64,000 nucleotides of DNA, from positions 1 through 64,000 of the forward strand of contig JABCPU010000099.1 in NCBI GenBank assembly GCA_016800925.1, given 5' to 3'. Shown here piece by piece: positions 8,501-20,188 of this stretch. Both the position numbers and the translations under genes were made by a program. The notes under the pieces were generated by a model. It ran no database searches, was not told the origin of the DNA, and worked only from the letters and a program-made list of their open reading frames with translations. Origin of the DNA: Suillus spraguei (lineage: Eukaryota; Basidiomycota; Agaricomycetes; Boletales; Suillaceae). Each line of letters opens with the position of its first letter. Position 1 is the stretch's first letter.

Positions 8501-10507
8501 CTAGACTGCTATCCCTGCTTTTTCGATTATGGTCATCTTCGCATCGTTAAACTTTTCGTCGAAGTGCGCGCTCCGCTGAGCAGTATTTTCGGGGTTAATG
8601 TGTTCTGGTTGGGGTGTGTGATCTGTACTGCGGTCATAGAATATCGATACTGAAATGAATTGAAGAGAGACGAGTGTAAAGAGGAACCAAAATGCTGCGG
8701 CTCGTCCCCTATATTCATGTGAGCCACCATGGGTGGCCTCCACGGATGTCTCTATCGAGCTGACGCCAGCGAGGCCAATAGCTGATCCAAATTGAAGGGC
8801 GCCATTAAAGATGGCACCAACTGTGCCTGCCATAGACGAAGGTGCGGCTTGAAAAATAGCAATGCTGTGATTACAGCAATTAGAATGTGTTCGTATTCAT
8901 GAAACCAGCATGTGTAAACTTACTTTGTGTGTGTATACATCAACATAGCCCCCGCACTTCCTAGAGAAAACGCTGGGAATATGTACGGCCAATAATCCTG
9001 AGAGCCCCCGCCAAGCGCCAGCAATACAGTCGCGACCATGCAAAAGGACAAGCCAGTGAGAATAATCCATTTCGGACTGAAGATGCGAGAGAGCGGTCCG
9101 GTGAAACTCATAGCAAGGGCTGTGGCACCAATAGGGAACCTGGTAAGTAAAACAGTCTTAATGATGGACAACATGGAGTGATAGTGAAGACCTTACATGT
9201 GTATAGCCGATGATATTGCCGACCACTCAAATACGTTTTGCCACAGGGTGGTAAAAATCGTGAACACTGTGCTCCACCAAAAGAATGGGATGAGCGCGAC
9301 GGCAAAAAGAACGGAAAAATTGTGGTAAAACCACGTCCGGGGTGGTCTGGTATAAGATCAGCTAATTGTCAGTGGTAGGTGCAAGCATACAACATACATC
9401 GCGGCTGCGTCCACGGGTATGACTGTTTCCCAGTAGAAAAATCCGATCACCATCAAGATTGATATAATAAGTGGGACCAGTACTGTTACAGATTTCCAGC
9501 CGTCTGTAGAGCCAGATGTCACAGCGAAGATAAACAAAATCAAGGCAACTATCAGAGCTCGTGAGCAATGCGAATTGGAGTGTGTTGAAAATACAAACCG
9601 GTTAGGATGCTTACACCGAGTATGTCAAGACCTTTCCATTTCGCTGTTGCAGGCTCAATATTGTCTCTGGTGTTAGAAATTTCTGGCGGTATGATGATGA
9701 CACACGCCAGAGCCGCTGGCACAGCTATGATGGCTACAAACCAGAACACCCAATGGTAAGATGCCCACTGGACGAACATTGCACCAATGGTGAGACCGAG
9801 GACTACGGAGGGGAATCATGAAGCTAGTCATGGGTAATCGGCTAGGTGGAATTCTCACCATTAGCGACGCAACCGCAGCCTCCAAATAGCCCTATGGCAC
9901 GAGCTTGTTCAAGCGGATCAGGAAATACATTGACCAGGAGTGTTAGGGCAGATGGGATTGTCATTGAAGAAGCTAAGAAGCGATTTTCGTCAGCCAAAAC
10001 CTCCAGTTGCCAGACTAGCGTACCTATTCCAATCAACGCTCTGAGAACGATGATCGGAATGGTCTCATTAACAAATCCAGCACACAGTGATATGACACCA
10101 AGACCAGATACACCCGCGATGAACGCAGTTTCTGTAAACCCATTAATGACACTATCTGACAGGTACGGCATAGTACTGACTTGGTTGTATACGTCGGCGA
10201 TGCGGCCGCTCTAAACGATCCATTGAAGCCCAAGGTCAGAATCAATAGGACGAGCACGCACGATAAGCAGAAAAGATGCAAAGGTCAACTGAAATGCACT
10301 GATGATCCAAGTGGATTGACTTTCAGTCATACCCATGGATACCTCGAGTGCAGGTATTGCGGAGAAGAGAGCTGAATTGTTGAAGGAATCTAAGAACTGA
10401 GCGAGACAGAACATAAACAGTAAAATCAGTCTGCGAGTGCCAGAAAGTTTTTTGGGTTCATCATTGACGTGCGTTTCAGCCGGGGAGAGTGGTGGGAGTG
10501 GCAGCAT
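8501..10507 (-). CDS. MFS transporter, DHA2-like (drug:H+ antiporter)
   Basis: Nine exons joined by short GT-AG introns (for example 10261-10211 and 10180-10132) encode a protein of roughly 550 residues, the usual size for 14-helix DHA2 exporters. The N-terminus is cytosolic and Pro-rich. Helix 1 follows with FCLAQFLDSF, then SGRIADVY matching MFS motif A, and a long series of hydrophobic segments through the C-terminal half. The gene ends after a charged cytosolic tail (EKFNDAKMTIIEKAG). Such exporters often accompany secondary-metabolite clusters; the ustiloxin cluster is known to contain one. Oddity: exon 3 joins exon 2 out of frame by one base near 10121-10128, where the family pattern suggests an NQKL-xFIAG reading. 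This is either a one-base deletion, making a pseudogene, or a splice variant I cannot resolve. Substrate unknown. Confidence 0.8.
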
Positions 10508-11535
10508 CGTACCCGAAAATTATAAAGTTAACAAATACAGCAGATTGTCAATTCAGGAGCGAAGGGGAAGTTGGCCGTTAGAATGGATGGATGGCTTCAC
10601 ATTATAAGATGTATCTCCATGACCAACACGAATTAGACACATGACGCATCTCGACACCAGCGAAGATCTCGATTGTATACTGTACTCATGTGAGCACATG
10701 AATGTGTAAGCTTATGAAGACTATTTTTGGAGAGATTGAGATTCTAGCAGGCTTTTTCTATATGTGCAAGGAAGGACGTCTGACTCACATCATGTTTGAC
10801 TGAGCTTACAATGGGTTTCCTGGCAATTCTTTACCCCTCACGGCGAATTCGCATACCTGACCATGATGGAACTTGTGATCACTATGTGGGTTCAGCTAGT
10901 ACACAAATGGTTCTCGTGCACAGAATTATGGCATTAATGAATGTCTGTAACTACAAGAAATATGACTTTAGAATGAGTCATTGTACCGTTGTGTTTGACC
11001 CAAGTTTTTTGTTCCCTCCTCAATGCTACAGAAATGACAAGCGTACTTCGCCTCGAAGGCTCGAACAGAATAAATTCAGCACCCAGGATTGTGACGCTCG
11101 ATTCTTGGTCACATCACCACTTCGTATGTACCGCACTGCAACCGCAACGTGATGAGCCCTGGGGTAGAGGGAAAATCACTCTGCTACTCACTCAGCCTTT
11201 AGGCCTCTGACAGGGGCGAACACGAGTTTGGAAGAGTGTGGGAACTTACTCTTTGGAACCAGAGATCTATATACGAGATATTAAAACAAGTTGAAACTTG
11301 AATATTAAATCCCCGGGCCCCCTTTACTGTGGTAAAGGCACAGACCAATGGGATATACGGACACTCAGTTCCGTTGGAAATGAAATGCCAGGACTCTCAG
11401 TGGCTGTCAGTAGTGCTAGGGGCAAAATTATTTGCGGTGCACTCCGCCACAATGGGCTGAGAAGTGGCAGAATCGCCACTGAAGTTCTTCGCAAATTTTC
11501 AAGGCACTAAGTACAAGATTATATGTTAGTTGTCA
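10508..11535. other. Intergenic, no gene seen
   Basis: This lies upstream of the transporter. Plus-strand ORFs at 10796-11152 and 11298-11510 lack recognisable motifs or splice context and are not called. Confidence 0.4.
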
Positions 11536-12100
11536 CTAAGCACCACGTGTATAAGACTCATCGACATTAGCGCATCCATCCCACTGTCCATCATCTGAAT
11601 CGTATGGGGTGTGATTCAACAAATTTCGGTGGTCATGGAAGACCTTAGTCAATATTACAGAATTAGAAACTTTGACCTTCATTTCCGTCAATCGGCGCTC
11701 ATCCGTAGTCAGGAGGTGTTGCAGATGAGTCAAGGGCATCTGGGGTGTCAAAGGTCTTAATAGTGGTACGTGTCTTCACTCCAACCACATTGTATTTCGT
11801 GTGTCGTTCGTCGTGCACCAACTCATCGTTCCGTGGTTTCACGTTCCATAGCGTAGGTATTGTGTCGATCTCATCAGGTGATTTAGATCCAGGACCTGCA
11901 AGATGATCAGCAATATTTTCAAAATTGGCTTCTAGATCGGCAGCCACATTGACATTGATGCTTGTGTTTTGCACTTGTAAGTAGATAGTTTGAAAGTCGG
12001 TTGGCACGACCCCGAATGCAAGACCACCTGAACAGCATTTTGGGACCAGACAGTACTAGCATCCAGATTTGATGTCGGCCTCCTCGCCGGAAATGTAGTT
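11536..12100 (-). pseudogene. Decayed gene of unknown function
   Basis: Reading minus, a frame from ~12010 to 11700 has ordinary coding character (VPTDFQTIYLQVQNTSINV, then KTRTTIKTFD). Upstream the open frame shifts near 12015-12040, where DASTVWSQNAVQVVLHSG would continue it. Downstream the frame breaks again at ~11700. The pattern suggests one protein split by two small indels. I do not recognise the family. Confidence 0.3.
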
Positions 12101-12159
12101 TTTCTAAGTCACATCGACTTGCAGAAAGTAAGTATATCATATGAGCACCCATGAACACA

Positions 12160-12432
12160 AAACTCCTAATAATACCTTTATTTTTGTTCAGTGGAGAATG
12201 CTGCAGTCACGAGGACAACCTTCTTCTCTGAACCCAAGGTTGCTTTTTAAAGTATACATACTATTGACATCTATGGTCTAGTTCCATAACCACTGAACCG
12301 GAAAGGGGATGCGGCCGCCGCCATGAGTTTACGAAGCTGGAGTACTCCTAATTATGACGTGTTCATAACTCGTCGTCACTAGTGCAACCGGGACGGATTT
12401 TGATCGATTGGCCTCATGCACGACAAACGCGC
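12160..12432. other. Intergenic, no gene seen
   Basis: No coding frame or repeat match inside the window was found here. Confidence 0.4.
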
Positions 12433-13173
12433 CAACATATTGCGTAACAGTTCTGAAATGAGTGATAAAATTGTAGATTCGAGCGGCCGGAATACCGTGA
12501 GAGCGGGAGAAGAGACATTGTTCCAGTAGTTTGCGACTGTGGTGATTAATGAGATAGATATTCGGTGAGAGATATTGCGCTGAAGGATGGGGAAAATATT
12601 CGAGAAAGCTATGCGAGTGAAATTAGAGATACGGACGATAAAAGTACCTAACTGCTATGGTAAGTTTATATGACACACATATAAGAACATCATATCCAAA
12701 TGGCAACCTGACTGTCAAACTTGATCCTTGCTGAGCACCAGTGTCTGGATAGGCATGATCAAGGGTCCTGTATTCTTCCACGAACATCGTATCTAATGTC
12801 ACATCTGTGGTTGCTATGAAATATGGATTTTAGTGAAGAAACGTCAAGAGTATACAGAAATACTTACAATAGTGTGCTGTGGTTCAGGACTAATTTAAGT
12901 ATTACCGATCACTGGCGTTTCTCGTGTCACCTATTGGCCTTGCGGTATGCCGCGTACAACGACGGGATATAATAAGTATTTCCTAGTGTTCTTTTGCCAG
13001 GGGAACGCTAGGGGCGGAGCATATTCATATTAAGTCAGAAGTCTGCTGGCATTGCAAACGTCGTCCGATTGCAGGGTATTTCAGGTGGACAGGATCCAAA
13101 CATAAAGCAAGCTGTCCTACCACTGTCCCCTTCTGCTTTAATTTTTGCGATCCCACATCATATCTTATAAATA

Positions 13174-13287
13174 ATGCGTCTCACCTTCATCCTCGTCGTC
13201 GTTGCTGCTTTCAACTTGGCAATGTCCATGCCTGTCAGCGATAAAATGTCGTGTGGCTGGGAGAAAACTCCTGGCTGCTGCCTGTGA
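13174..13287 (+). CDS. 37-aa secreted Cys-containing peptide, copy 1
   Basis: A 37-codon frame starts MRLTFILVVVAAFNLAMS, a typical signal peptide, and ends with three Cys (SCGW and PGCCL at the C-terminus). A pyrimidine-rich stretch and TATAAATA lie directly upstream, very close to the ATG. It is duplicated without change of frame at 16597. The C-terminus is not a CaaX box, because Cys is not fourth from the end. Function unknown; a short gene made by chance remains possible. Confidence 0.4.
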   Translation: MRLTFILVVVAAFNLAMSMPVSDKMSCGWEKTPGCCL

Positions 13288-13483
13288 TAATCGTCGAGCA
13301 GCGGGGTATGATCCTATGTGAGCAGGAGTAGTTTTCATCCAACCCATGACTCACTGGCGTAGTAGACTACAATCATGTCTATGTTACATAAACGCGTCCT
13401 ATCACCGCAAGCTAACCAACATCTACAAATAGCAGCTACTTGATCTTCGTTGAAGGGCGTGTCTAAGACGGTCGGGGGAAACG

Positions 13484-13614
13484 GCGGACTGTCGGATGTG
13501 CCGTCAGAATATTGGCGACTTCAGAGATCAGAAGGGGTCCCATAGATGAGAAAGTACTATCACATATAGCATATCATCCTCAATGGACAAGAAGCTGGAT
13601 TTAAAGAAAAAGAT
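13484..13614 (+). repeat. A-tailed retroposon-like repeat, older copy
   Basis: GGGGGAAACGGCGGACTG through TTTAAAGAAAAAGATC aligns in order with the younger insertion at 15849-16011 (GGGAACGGCGGACTGG through ATATAAAAAAAAA), sharing CAGAGAT, GGGGTCCC, AGTACT and ATGGACA-type blocks. It lies in both copies of the duplication, so it predates it. Confidence 0.45.
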
Positions 13615-13752
13615 CATGTCTGTGTGCCAGTGGGTGCCTTGAGCTACAGTGAATCACTTTCGTAGCGGGAACAGGCTTAGCGCAGTCAGTACGACGGCAC
13701 GAAGCCGTGTCTAGTCGTGGAAACTGCTATTGTAATCAAGCATGACTTATCC

Positions 13753-14978
13753 TTCATTTACAAATATAGGTTTTACTTTCCACTTTTCTTCGACTTTGGT
13801 CACTTTGTCTTTCAACTTGGTTTTCGACTTTTGCTTTCGGTTGCTATGTACAAATCTATAGCGTGTTCAGCTCCGGACTTGAGGCGATGCACAAAGCGTG
13901 GCTTGGAAGCTAGCGCGGACGCCAATGTTCGGGAGTAACAAGTTTTACCATATCCATTCCATTTCACTTTTTTCCCTACGAATTTCTCAAAAGTGTGATA
14001 TGATCGCAAGCAGCGCATTACGACGTCTTGCGACGCTCCAGACTGTCGGAGACTCTTTCAAAGGACACACAAGCATCATTTGGGACCTAGTACTCATCTG
14101 ATTGTCTTATTGCCAGTACGAGCCTCTGAGTCGTAATCCCTTGGAAGCGGTCAATGGATAAAGAACTCAAATTGTTGTTGCACATGTGCAGCTATCAGAG
14201 GCATAAGCTATCGTCAAAAAGATAGGTTTATGATCTATCCTGAAATGGAAGCATGATAGAAAGTTCGTTTTGTGAAAGCAAACTCACAATTTGAGAGCAC
14301 ATCTCGATATATTCTGTGATCAGAAAGCTTAAGTAAAAGCATATCCTGAAACGGAAACATGATTATCGTCCGGAAAGTGAAAGTTGGTTTTGCAAAAGCA
14401 AAAACCCATACAAAATTTGTCCGTTCCAACCCGAATCATACCGAAGCACACCATTTAATATGGGAGGTCAACGTTTAATTTGGAGGCCGATTTTAACATG
14501 ATTTAGGACTTGGATTTGGATGCTCAAAAGCACCGAAATCCGATTTTAACTTTGATATCAGATTTCGACCTGATTTCGACAGATTTGACAACACCGTTTT
14601 CACTTTGCCGCCCATCAGAGTTTAACCCGCTCGTACCTATCTCGGATCCTTCGGCCTCTTCCCTCTCGGATCGTTCGGATTCCAACAAAGGGTACCTACG
14701 TTCAAAGTCGGGTTACACGTGTCACCTTCCTCTGATTAGGGTCTGACTAGAATCTCGTTTCCGCAGTGATTGTATCAACGTTTTCACCATGCCCTTTCAG
14801 ACTGAACGCCAACAAGCCGCAAGATCAGTGCTTGAGGTATACATATCTTGCAGCACAATCTCAAGTCCTCGTCGATCTAATCTCTTCTAGCTCTGACTCC
14901 AAAGTTCCGACAGTGCTTAGTGTGTATCAATTTTTTCAATTTCCCCCTGACCTGGCATTACGTGGCCAAGCGACCCGC
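13753..14978. other. Intergenic, no gene seen
   Basis: Several short ORFs on both strands show no motif or splice support. Sequence near 14225-14420 holds two similar stretches (CCTGAAAYGGAAGCATGAT type), a weak local repeat. Confidence 0.35.
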
Positions 14979-15435
14979 GCGCTGGCCCAATTTGACTATC
15001 ACTAACTTGCTATAACCCTCTTGAACATTGCATGCACATCTTCAAGGTGATGGATATCATTACTATACGGCCCGGCCACTCAGAGGTGCATAATGCACAG
15101 TGACTCGGAGTTACTTCTTCGAGTATAGTGTCGATCTTAACAACAGAAACCAGTATAAAGTCATCATGGTTGAGTTGAAAAAGCCTCAGAGACGAACACC
15201 TCCTGCTATTGTGAGCGGCACTTTTATGCTCACACTGCGCATTCCATTGAACCAACACATATAGCTATTCTAAGACTTTGTCATAGCAGCGTTGCACACA
15301 TTGCACAAGAAATCTTTCGTCGGTATGGTCTCCTTACATGACCACATTATAGACTCAAGCATAATATATATACCAGATACCATGAAACTCGTTCAAAATT
15401 GTTTACCTCATAATTCTTTCCGCTGCTAGTGTTGC
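14979..15435 (+). repeat. Duplicated promoter and 5' gene segment, copy 2
   Basis: Paralogous to 6686-7135. It shares the proposed TATA boxes and the start codon but differs by several indels. Confidence 0.75.
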
Positions 15436-15456
15436 TGCTGATAGCACTACGACGAC
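15382..15456 (+). pseudogene. Frameshifted copy of the small secreted peptide gene
   Basis: The ATG and first codons (MKLVQ) match the gene at 7094. An extra A after GTTCAAA shifts the frame, giving a stop after ~15 codons. In the original frame the following bases would still encode signal-peptide-like residues (LSAASVAA), so the loss looks recent. Confidence 0.6.
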
Positions 15457-15848
15457 GACGACGTCGACCATAATCATCACGCTATTACCTGCTCAAACTC
15501 AACCATAACTTGCTTGCCCTTATGCTCCTCCGAAACACCTTCGAACTGCCCGGATAAAACCTTTCCTTTGGAATGCGTTGTGCTGGTAGTACTGTACCAT
15601 TTTTGTTTCCTAAAAACTGCTGGTCATTTTTGCTCTTAAATTTCAAACTGACAATCTCAATACAAACAAAACGGTCCTGTATCATTTCCGCCGACATATT
15701 GCGTCACAGTTCTGAAATGAGTGATAAAATTGTAGATCTGAGCGGCCGGAATGCCGTGAGAGCGGGAGAAGAGACATTGTTCCAGTAGTTTGCGACTGTA
15801 ATGATTAATGAGATATTCGGCGAGAGATATTGCGCTGAAGGATGCGGA

Positions 15849-16011
15849 GAAAATGGCCGGCGGGAACGGCGGACTGGTGGGGGTACGCTTCACACCAGGG
15901 CATTCGCGCGCCCAGAGATGCACAGGGGACACTGAGGGTTCCCGCAACTAGATAGTACTGTCCTCCTTAGAGCATACCTCTCCATAGGACATGAAATGGG
16001 ATATAAAAAAA
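15849..16011 (+). mobile_element. 163-bp A-tailed retroposon insertion
   Basis: Absent from the paralogous copy at ~12591-12605. It ends in a run of nine A and is flanked by an 11-bp direct repeat, AAGGATGCGGA, at 15838-15848 and 16012-16022. Poly(A) tail plus a target duplication of this length is typical of LINE-mobilised (SINE-like) retroposition. No convincing Pol III boxes were found, so the master element is unknown. Confidence 0.75.
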
Positions 16012-16596
16012 AAGGATGCGGAGGATATTCGAGAAAGCTACGCGAGTGAAATTAGAGAGACGGACGATAAAAGTACCTAACTGCTATGGTAAGTTCATAT
16101 GACACACATATAAGAACATCATATCCAAATGGCAACCTGACTCCCCAACTTGATCCTTGCTGAGCACCAATGTCTGGATAGGCATTATCAAGGGTCCTGT
16201 ATTCTTCTACGAACATCGTATCTAATGTCACATCTGTGGCTGCTATAAAATATGGATTTTAGTGAAGAAACGTCAAGAGTATACAGAGATACTTACAATA
16301 GTGTGCTGTGGTTCAGGACTAATTTAAGTATTACCGATCACTGGCGTTTCTCGTGTCACCTATTGGCCTTGCGGTATGCCGCGTACAACGACGGGATATA
16401 ATCAGTATTTTCTAGTGTTCTTTTGCCAGGGGAACGCTAGGGACGGAGCATATTAAGTCAGCAGTCTGCTGGCATTGCAAACGTCGTCCGATTGCAGGGT
16501 ATTTCAGGTGGACAGGATCCAAACATAAAGCAAGCTGTCCTACCACTGTCCCCTTCTACTTTAATTTTTGCGATCTCACATCATATCTTATAAATA

Positions 16597-16710
16597 ATGC
16601 GTCTCACCTTCATCCTCGTCGTCGTTGCTGCTTTCAACTTGGCAATGTCCATGCCTGTCAGCGATAAAATGTCGTGTGGCTGGGAGAAAACTCCTGGCTG
16701 CTGCCTGTGA
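16597..16710 (+). CDS. 37-aa secreted Cys-containing peptide, copy 2
   Basis: Same frame and sequence as 13174-13287, including the signal peptide and the PGCCL end. The surrounding promoter is also duplicated. Confidence 0.4.
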   Translation: MRLTFILVVVAAFNLAMSMPVSDKMSCGWEKTPGCCL

Positions 16711-16906
16711 TAATCGTCGAGCAGCGGGGTATGATCCTATGTGAGCAGGAGTAGTTTTCATCCAACCCATGACTCACTGGCGTAGTAGACTACAATCATG
16801 TCTATGTTACATAAACGCGTCCTATCACCGCAAGCTAACCAACATCTACAAATAGCAGCTACTTGATCTTCGTTGAAGGGCGTGTCTAAGACGGTCGGGG
16901 GAAACG

Positions 16907-17037
16907 GCGGACTGTCGGATGTGCCGTCAGAATATTGGCGACTTCAGAGATCAGAAGGGGTCCCATAGATGAGAAAGTACTATCACATATAGCATATCAT
17001 CCTCAATGGACAAGAAGCTGGATTTAAAGAAAAAGAT
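16907..17037 (+). repeat. A-tailed retroposon-like repeat, duplicated older copy
   Basis: Near-identical to 13484-13614 and carried along by the segmental duplication. Confidence 0.45.
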
Positions 17038-17252
17038 CATGTCTGTGTGCCAGTGGGTGCCTTGAGCTACAGTGAATCACTTTCGTAGTGGGAACAGGCT
17101 TAGAGCCTGTTCGGAAACCACCGTTTAGCCAACATTTCACAAAATTGAACTCGTGCGAAAATTCGCGCTTGAGATCGGAGATTGAAACCAACACTGCGAC
17201 CTACAGTCTTATCACCACGGCATATGTCAGTGTCCCCCTGCTACAATTCATC

Positions 17253-18520
17253 ATGGATCACCAGGCTATTCAATTCACAAGAGATCGTCAACGGCTCACT
17301 GCACTCATTACAAATCCTCGACCGGAAGTTCAGGACCGTCTCATCAAATGCATGGTGCTGGTTATCAGTATCGTAGTGCTGCAACCCAGGGTATATTGCA
17401 GACTATGTATTCCAAAGATCCAGAGCCATACCACACTTCTGCCCTCTCTGGGCAGGATTGGGTTATTGAGTTGCTCACCGGTCACCCAGAACGTATCCGC
17501 TGTGAACTTGGCATGCATGCCAATGCCTTTGTGCAGCTTATCTCTGAGCTTCGTTCCATGGGTGAAACAGATTCAAAATTTGTCTCGCTTGAAGAACAAC
17601 TCGCTATTTTTCTTTATACTTCTGTGACTGGCCTATCAATCAGGCATGTTGGTGAGAGATTCCAGCATTCTAATGAAACAATTTCATGGTTGGTATCATT
17701 TTTATTTCCTAGACGTGTATTTAACTCTAGTGTGTAGATATTTTCGCAAGATGCTCTTCATTTTCTCCTCTGGTCCATTCTATTCAGCCTATGTCCAGTT
17801 TCCTGACAGTTCAATCCCTCACAAAATCCAGGAGAAATCCCAAGTGTTGGCCCTTTTTTAAAGGCGCCATCGGAGCGCTCGATGGTAGTCACATTCATGT
17901 GACACCCTGAGCTGCTGAATGTGCTGTGTATCGCAACAGGAAGGGGTTCTTATCGCAAAATTGCCTCTTTGCCTGCGATTTTGACCTCAAATTCACTTAT
18001 GCGCTCACTGGTTGGGAAGGCTCGGCGATGGATGCACGTGTTTATGAGGATGCCTGCCTCATGACTTTCAAGTTCCTCCATGAAAGTATTTTCTCGCAGA
18101 TGCAGGTTATCCATTACGTCCTGGGCTACTTGTGCCATATAGAGGTGTCCGTTATCACCTGGCTGAATGGGGTCGCGCAAACACTAGGTAAGTTCTTCTT
18201 TGATTTGATTCTGGGCATTTTGGAACTTATCCTAAACCCTACAGGCCTGCAAATAAAGAGGAACTATTTAACCTACGACATGCATCAGCACGAAACATTA
18301 TGAGTGCATCTTCGGCATCTTGAAACATTGTTTCCAGATCCTATTATTGTCGCCCACATATGCTATGGGCATACAGGCCTGCATTCCTGCTGCACTATGT
18401 GTCATCCATAACTTTATTCTCACCCATGACCCAACTAGCGCCCCCATCAACGACAATGATGACAACAACAATGACTATGACGATGAAGATTGGCGTGGTG
18501 GCTATTTTGGTGATAATTGA
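17253..18520 (+). pseudogene. Harbinger DDE transposase, inactivated
   Basis: Reading from the Met at 17253, the conserved N-terminal region (EPYHTSALSGQDW, then FVSLEEQLAIFLYTSVTG) continues after a frameshift near 17345 and an intron ending ~17741. The catalytic domain is recognisable: GAIGALDGSHIH contains the first Asp and YALTGWEGSAMDARVY the second region. The final Glu motif (ECIFGILKHCF) is retained but out of frame after a one-base loss near 18298. TAA and TGA stops interrupt at ~17860-17912. An acidic C-terminal tail (runs of Asp/Glu) ends the gene. Known role: excision and insertion of the element. This copy cannot make an intact protein. Confidence 0.8.
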
Positions 18521-18896
18521 AGAAGATGACGTTGCAGCTATTGAAGAGGATGATGAACTTGAATATCGTCAAGGATCTGCGATGCGGGATCGCATTGCAT
18601 CAGCGATGTGGGATCATTATCAGCATATCTCACTAGAGCGTGCCTTTGAAGGGATCGATCTTGACGATGAAGAGGATGAGGACATCGGGGATGAATATAT
18701 TGATGAGGATGAGGAAGTTGTTGATGAGATTGCATTCGAATAACTCATAGCGTTTCATTTGGTATCACTTGTAGTCTTTGAAATGAACGAGGAAACAAAC
18801 TTGATTGCGACAATTGTACTGTACATCAAAGCAAAGAGCAGGACATTGAGAACGATGATGAGATGATGAGCAATGAGCGACAAAATATCTTTGGAG

Positions 18897-20188
18897 TTAG
18901 GACAACATAACACCCGACCCCTGTCCATTATTGTGTGCCATCAAATGATCTACAAACGCACACCAGGTTTGCTTGTCCGTAAGGGAGACATAGAACTTCA
19001 GGAAATGCTCATTGTCCTTCCCACCAATGATTGTCATCAGTGAAGCCTGCTGCTCAAGAGACATATCGTCATCCTCAGTTTGCAACATAGTAATGGCACG
19101 CTCCACCAAGTTCATGGCAGTCTCCTGCTCCTTGTTGGCACCACCCATGACAAAATTCTCAAAGACATCAGTCAAGCGGTTGACAGTGCCTTGCATTCCC
19201 ATCACAGCGACAGCGGGACTGATCTTGGCTGCCTGGGTTGCACTGCTCATCTTGGCCGCATTGCTCATTCTCTTTGAGACACGAAGTCCCACCCTGCGAA
19301 CATGATTTTTTGGATGGGGGGGCAGACACCAATGTAGTGGAGACTGGTTCAGCCGAAGACTTGTGAGTTGTTGGGAAAGTTGACACGAATGATGTGGTCT
19401 CCACATCATCAAAGGCAGAGTTCTCATAAGGACGCTTGTTGTTGTTGCTAGCACTAGAGCTAGCGGCAACAGAACAATGATTGAGAGTGCCGCGGTAGGG
19501 GGAATGGCGATAGAGGGAACACCGGCAGCGAATTCAGGATTGACTGGAGCCTGAGGAGGGCCAGTCTCAGCCTCATCATCTGCAACTGGTGGCGGCAGAG
19601 GACCCATCACTTTTGGGCGATGGGCTTCATGCCCCTTGGCGCCACCCAGGGGTAATATCTCTAGCATTTTGTCATAGTAGACCCACCCTGTGTTGCGGAA
19701 TGGGCGCATGGGATGATTAGCCTAGTGTATATTAGCTTTGATAATAAAGAGACAGTGGAGGTGGCATACCTTGAGTGAAACATATGAATCCCACACAGCA
19801 GATGCTGCATCACCATAGATTCCAGCTCCATTGATGCTGTCCCAATGAGTTCCAGTCTGGTTGCAGTATTTATCGATGGCATGGTGGATGGTCTTGATCT
19901 GAAAACATCTGATCAGATCACTCAAACCGGAGAAACTGAATTCGGACACACCGCTGCCCACTTGTTCTTGACCATCTTGATATTTTTTGCTGGACCAATG
20001 AGTTTTGGTTGAAGCTCAGGATCATCATTGAGAGCAGTCACAGCAGAATTATAAACTTGTGGCTTGAAATTGCCAGAGCCATCACTGTCTGCCCAATGAT
20101 CATACATGTGGTTGACAAGGACGGTGACCTCTTCATTGATCCAGTGTGCAGGTAGGGACTTTGTGGTATTGGCTTCAGGTTGGGACAT
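18897..20188 (-). CDS. Myb/SANT-like accessory protein of the Harbinger element
   Basis: The minus gene starts at 20188. Exon 1 has a trihelix/SANT pattern (HWINEEVTVLVNHMYDHW, then KNIKMVKNKWA). Middle exon(s) near 19896-19770 read IKTIHHAIDKYCNQTGTHWD, and the last exon to 18897 contains RPFRNTGWVYYDKM, a linker and a C-terminal helical region. Such proteins are known to bind the element's ends and bring the transposase to the DNA. Frames look largely open, though exact splice sites are not certain. Confidence 0.65.

Larger units (their letters stand above)
12433..13752. repeat. Segmental duplication, copy 1 (unfilled)
   Basis: This ~1.3 kb block is nearly identical to 15687-17102 continued at 20442-20530. 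It begins at CGCCRACATATTGCG and ends at GTAATCAAGCAT. This copy lacks the 163-bp A-tailed insertion (site at ~12591-12605) and the Harbinger element (site at 13679-13683). It is the empty reference for both. Confidence 0.92.
15687..17102. repeat. Segmental duplication, copy 2, left part
   Basis: Matches 12433-13683 and is interrupted by the 163-bp A-tailed insertion. At 17102 it is split by the Harbinger element and resumes at 20442. Confidence 0.92.

Noticed and set aside
13174..13287. Possible fungal mating pheromone precursor
   Set aside because: The C-terminus PGCCL lacks a Cys at the fourth position from the end, so there is no CaaX box, and a signal peptide is present, which pheromone precursors lack.
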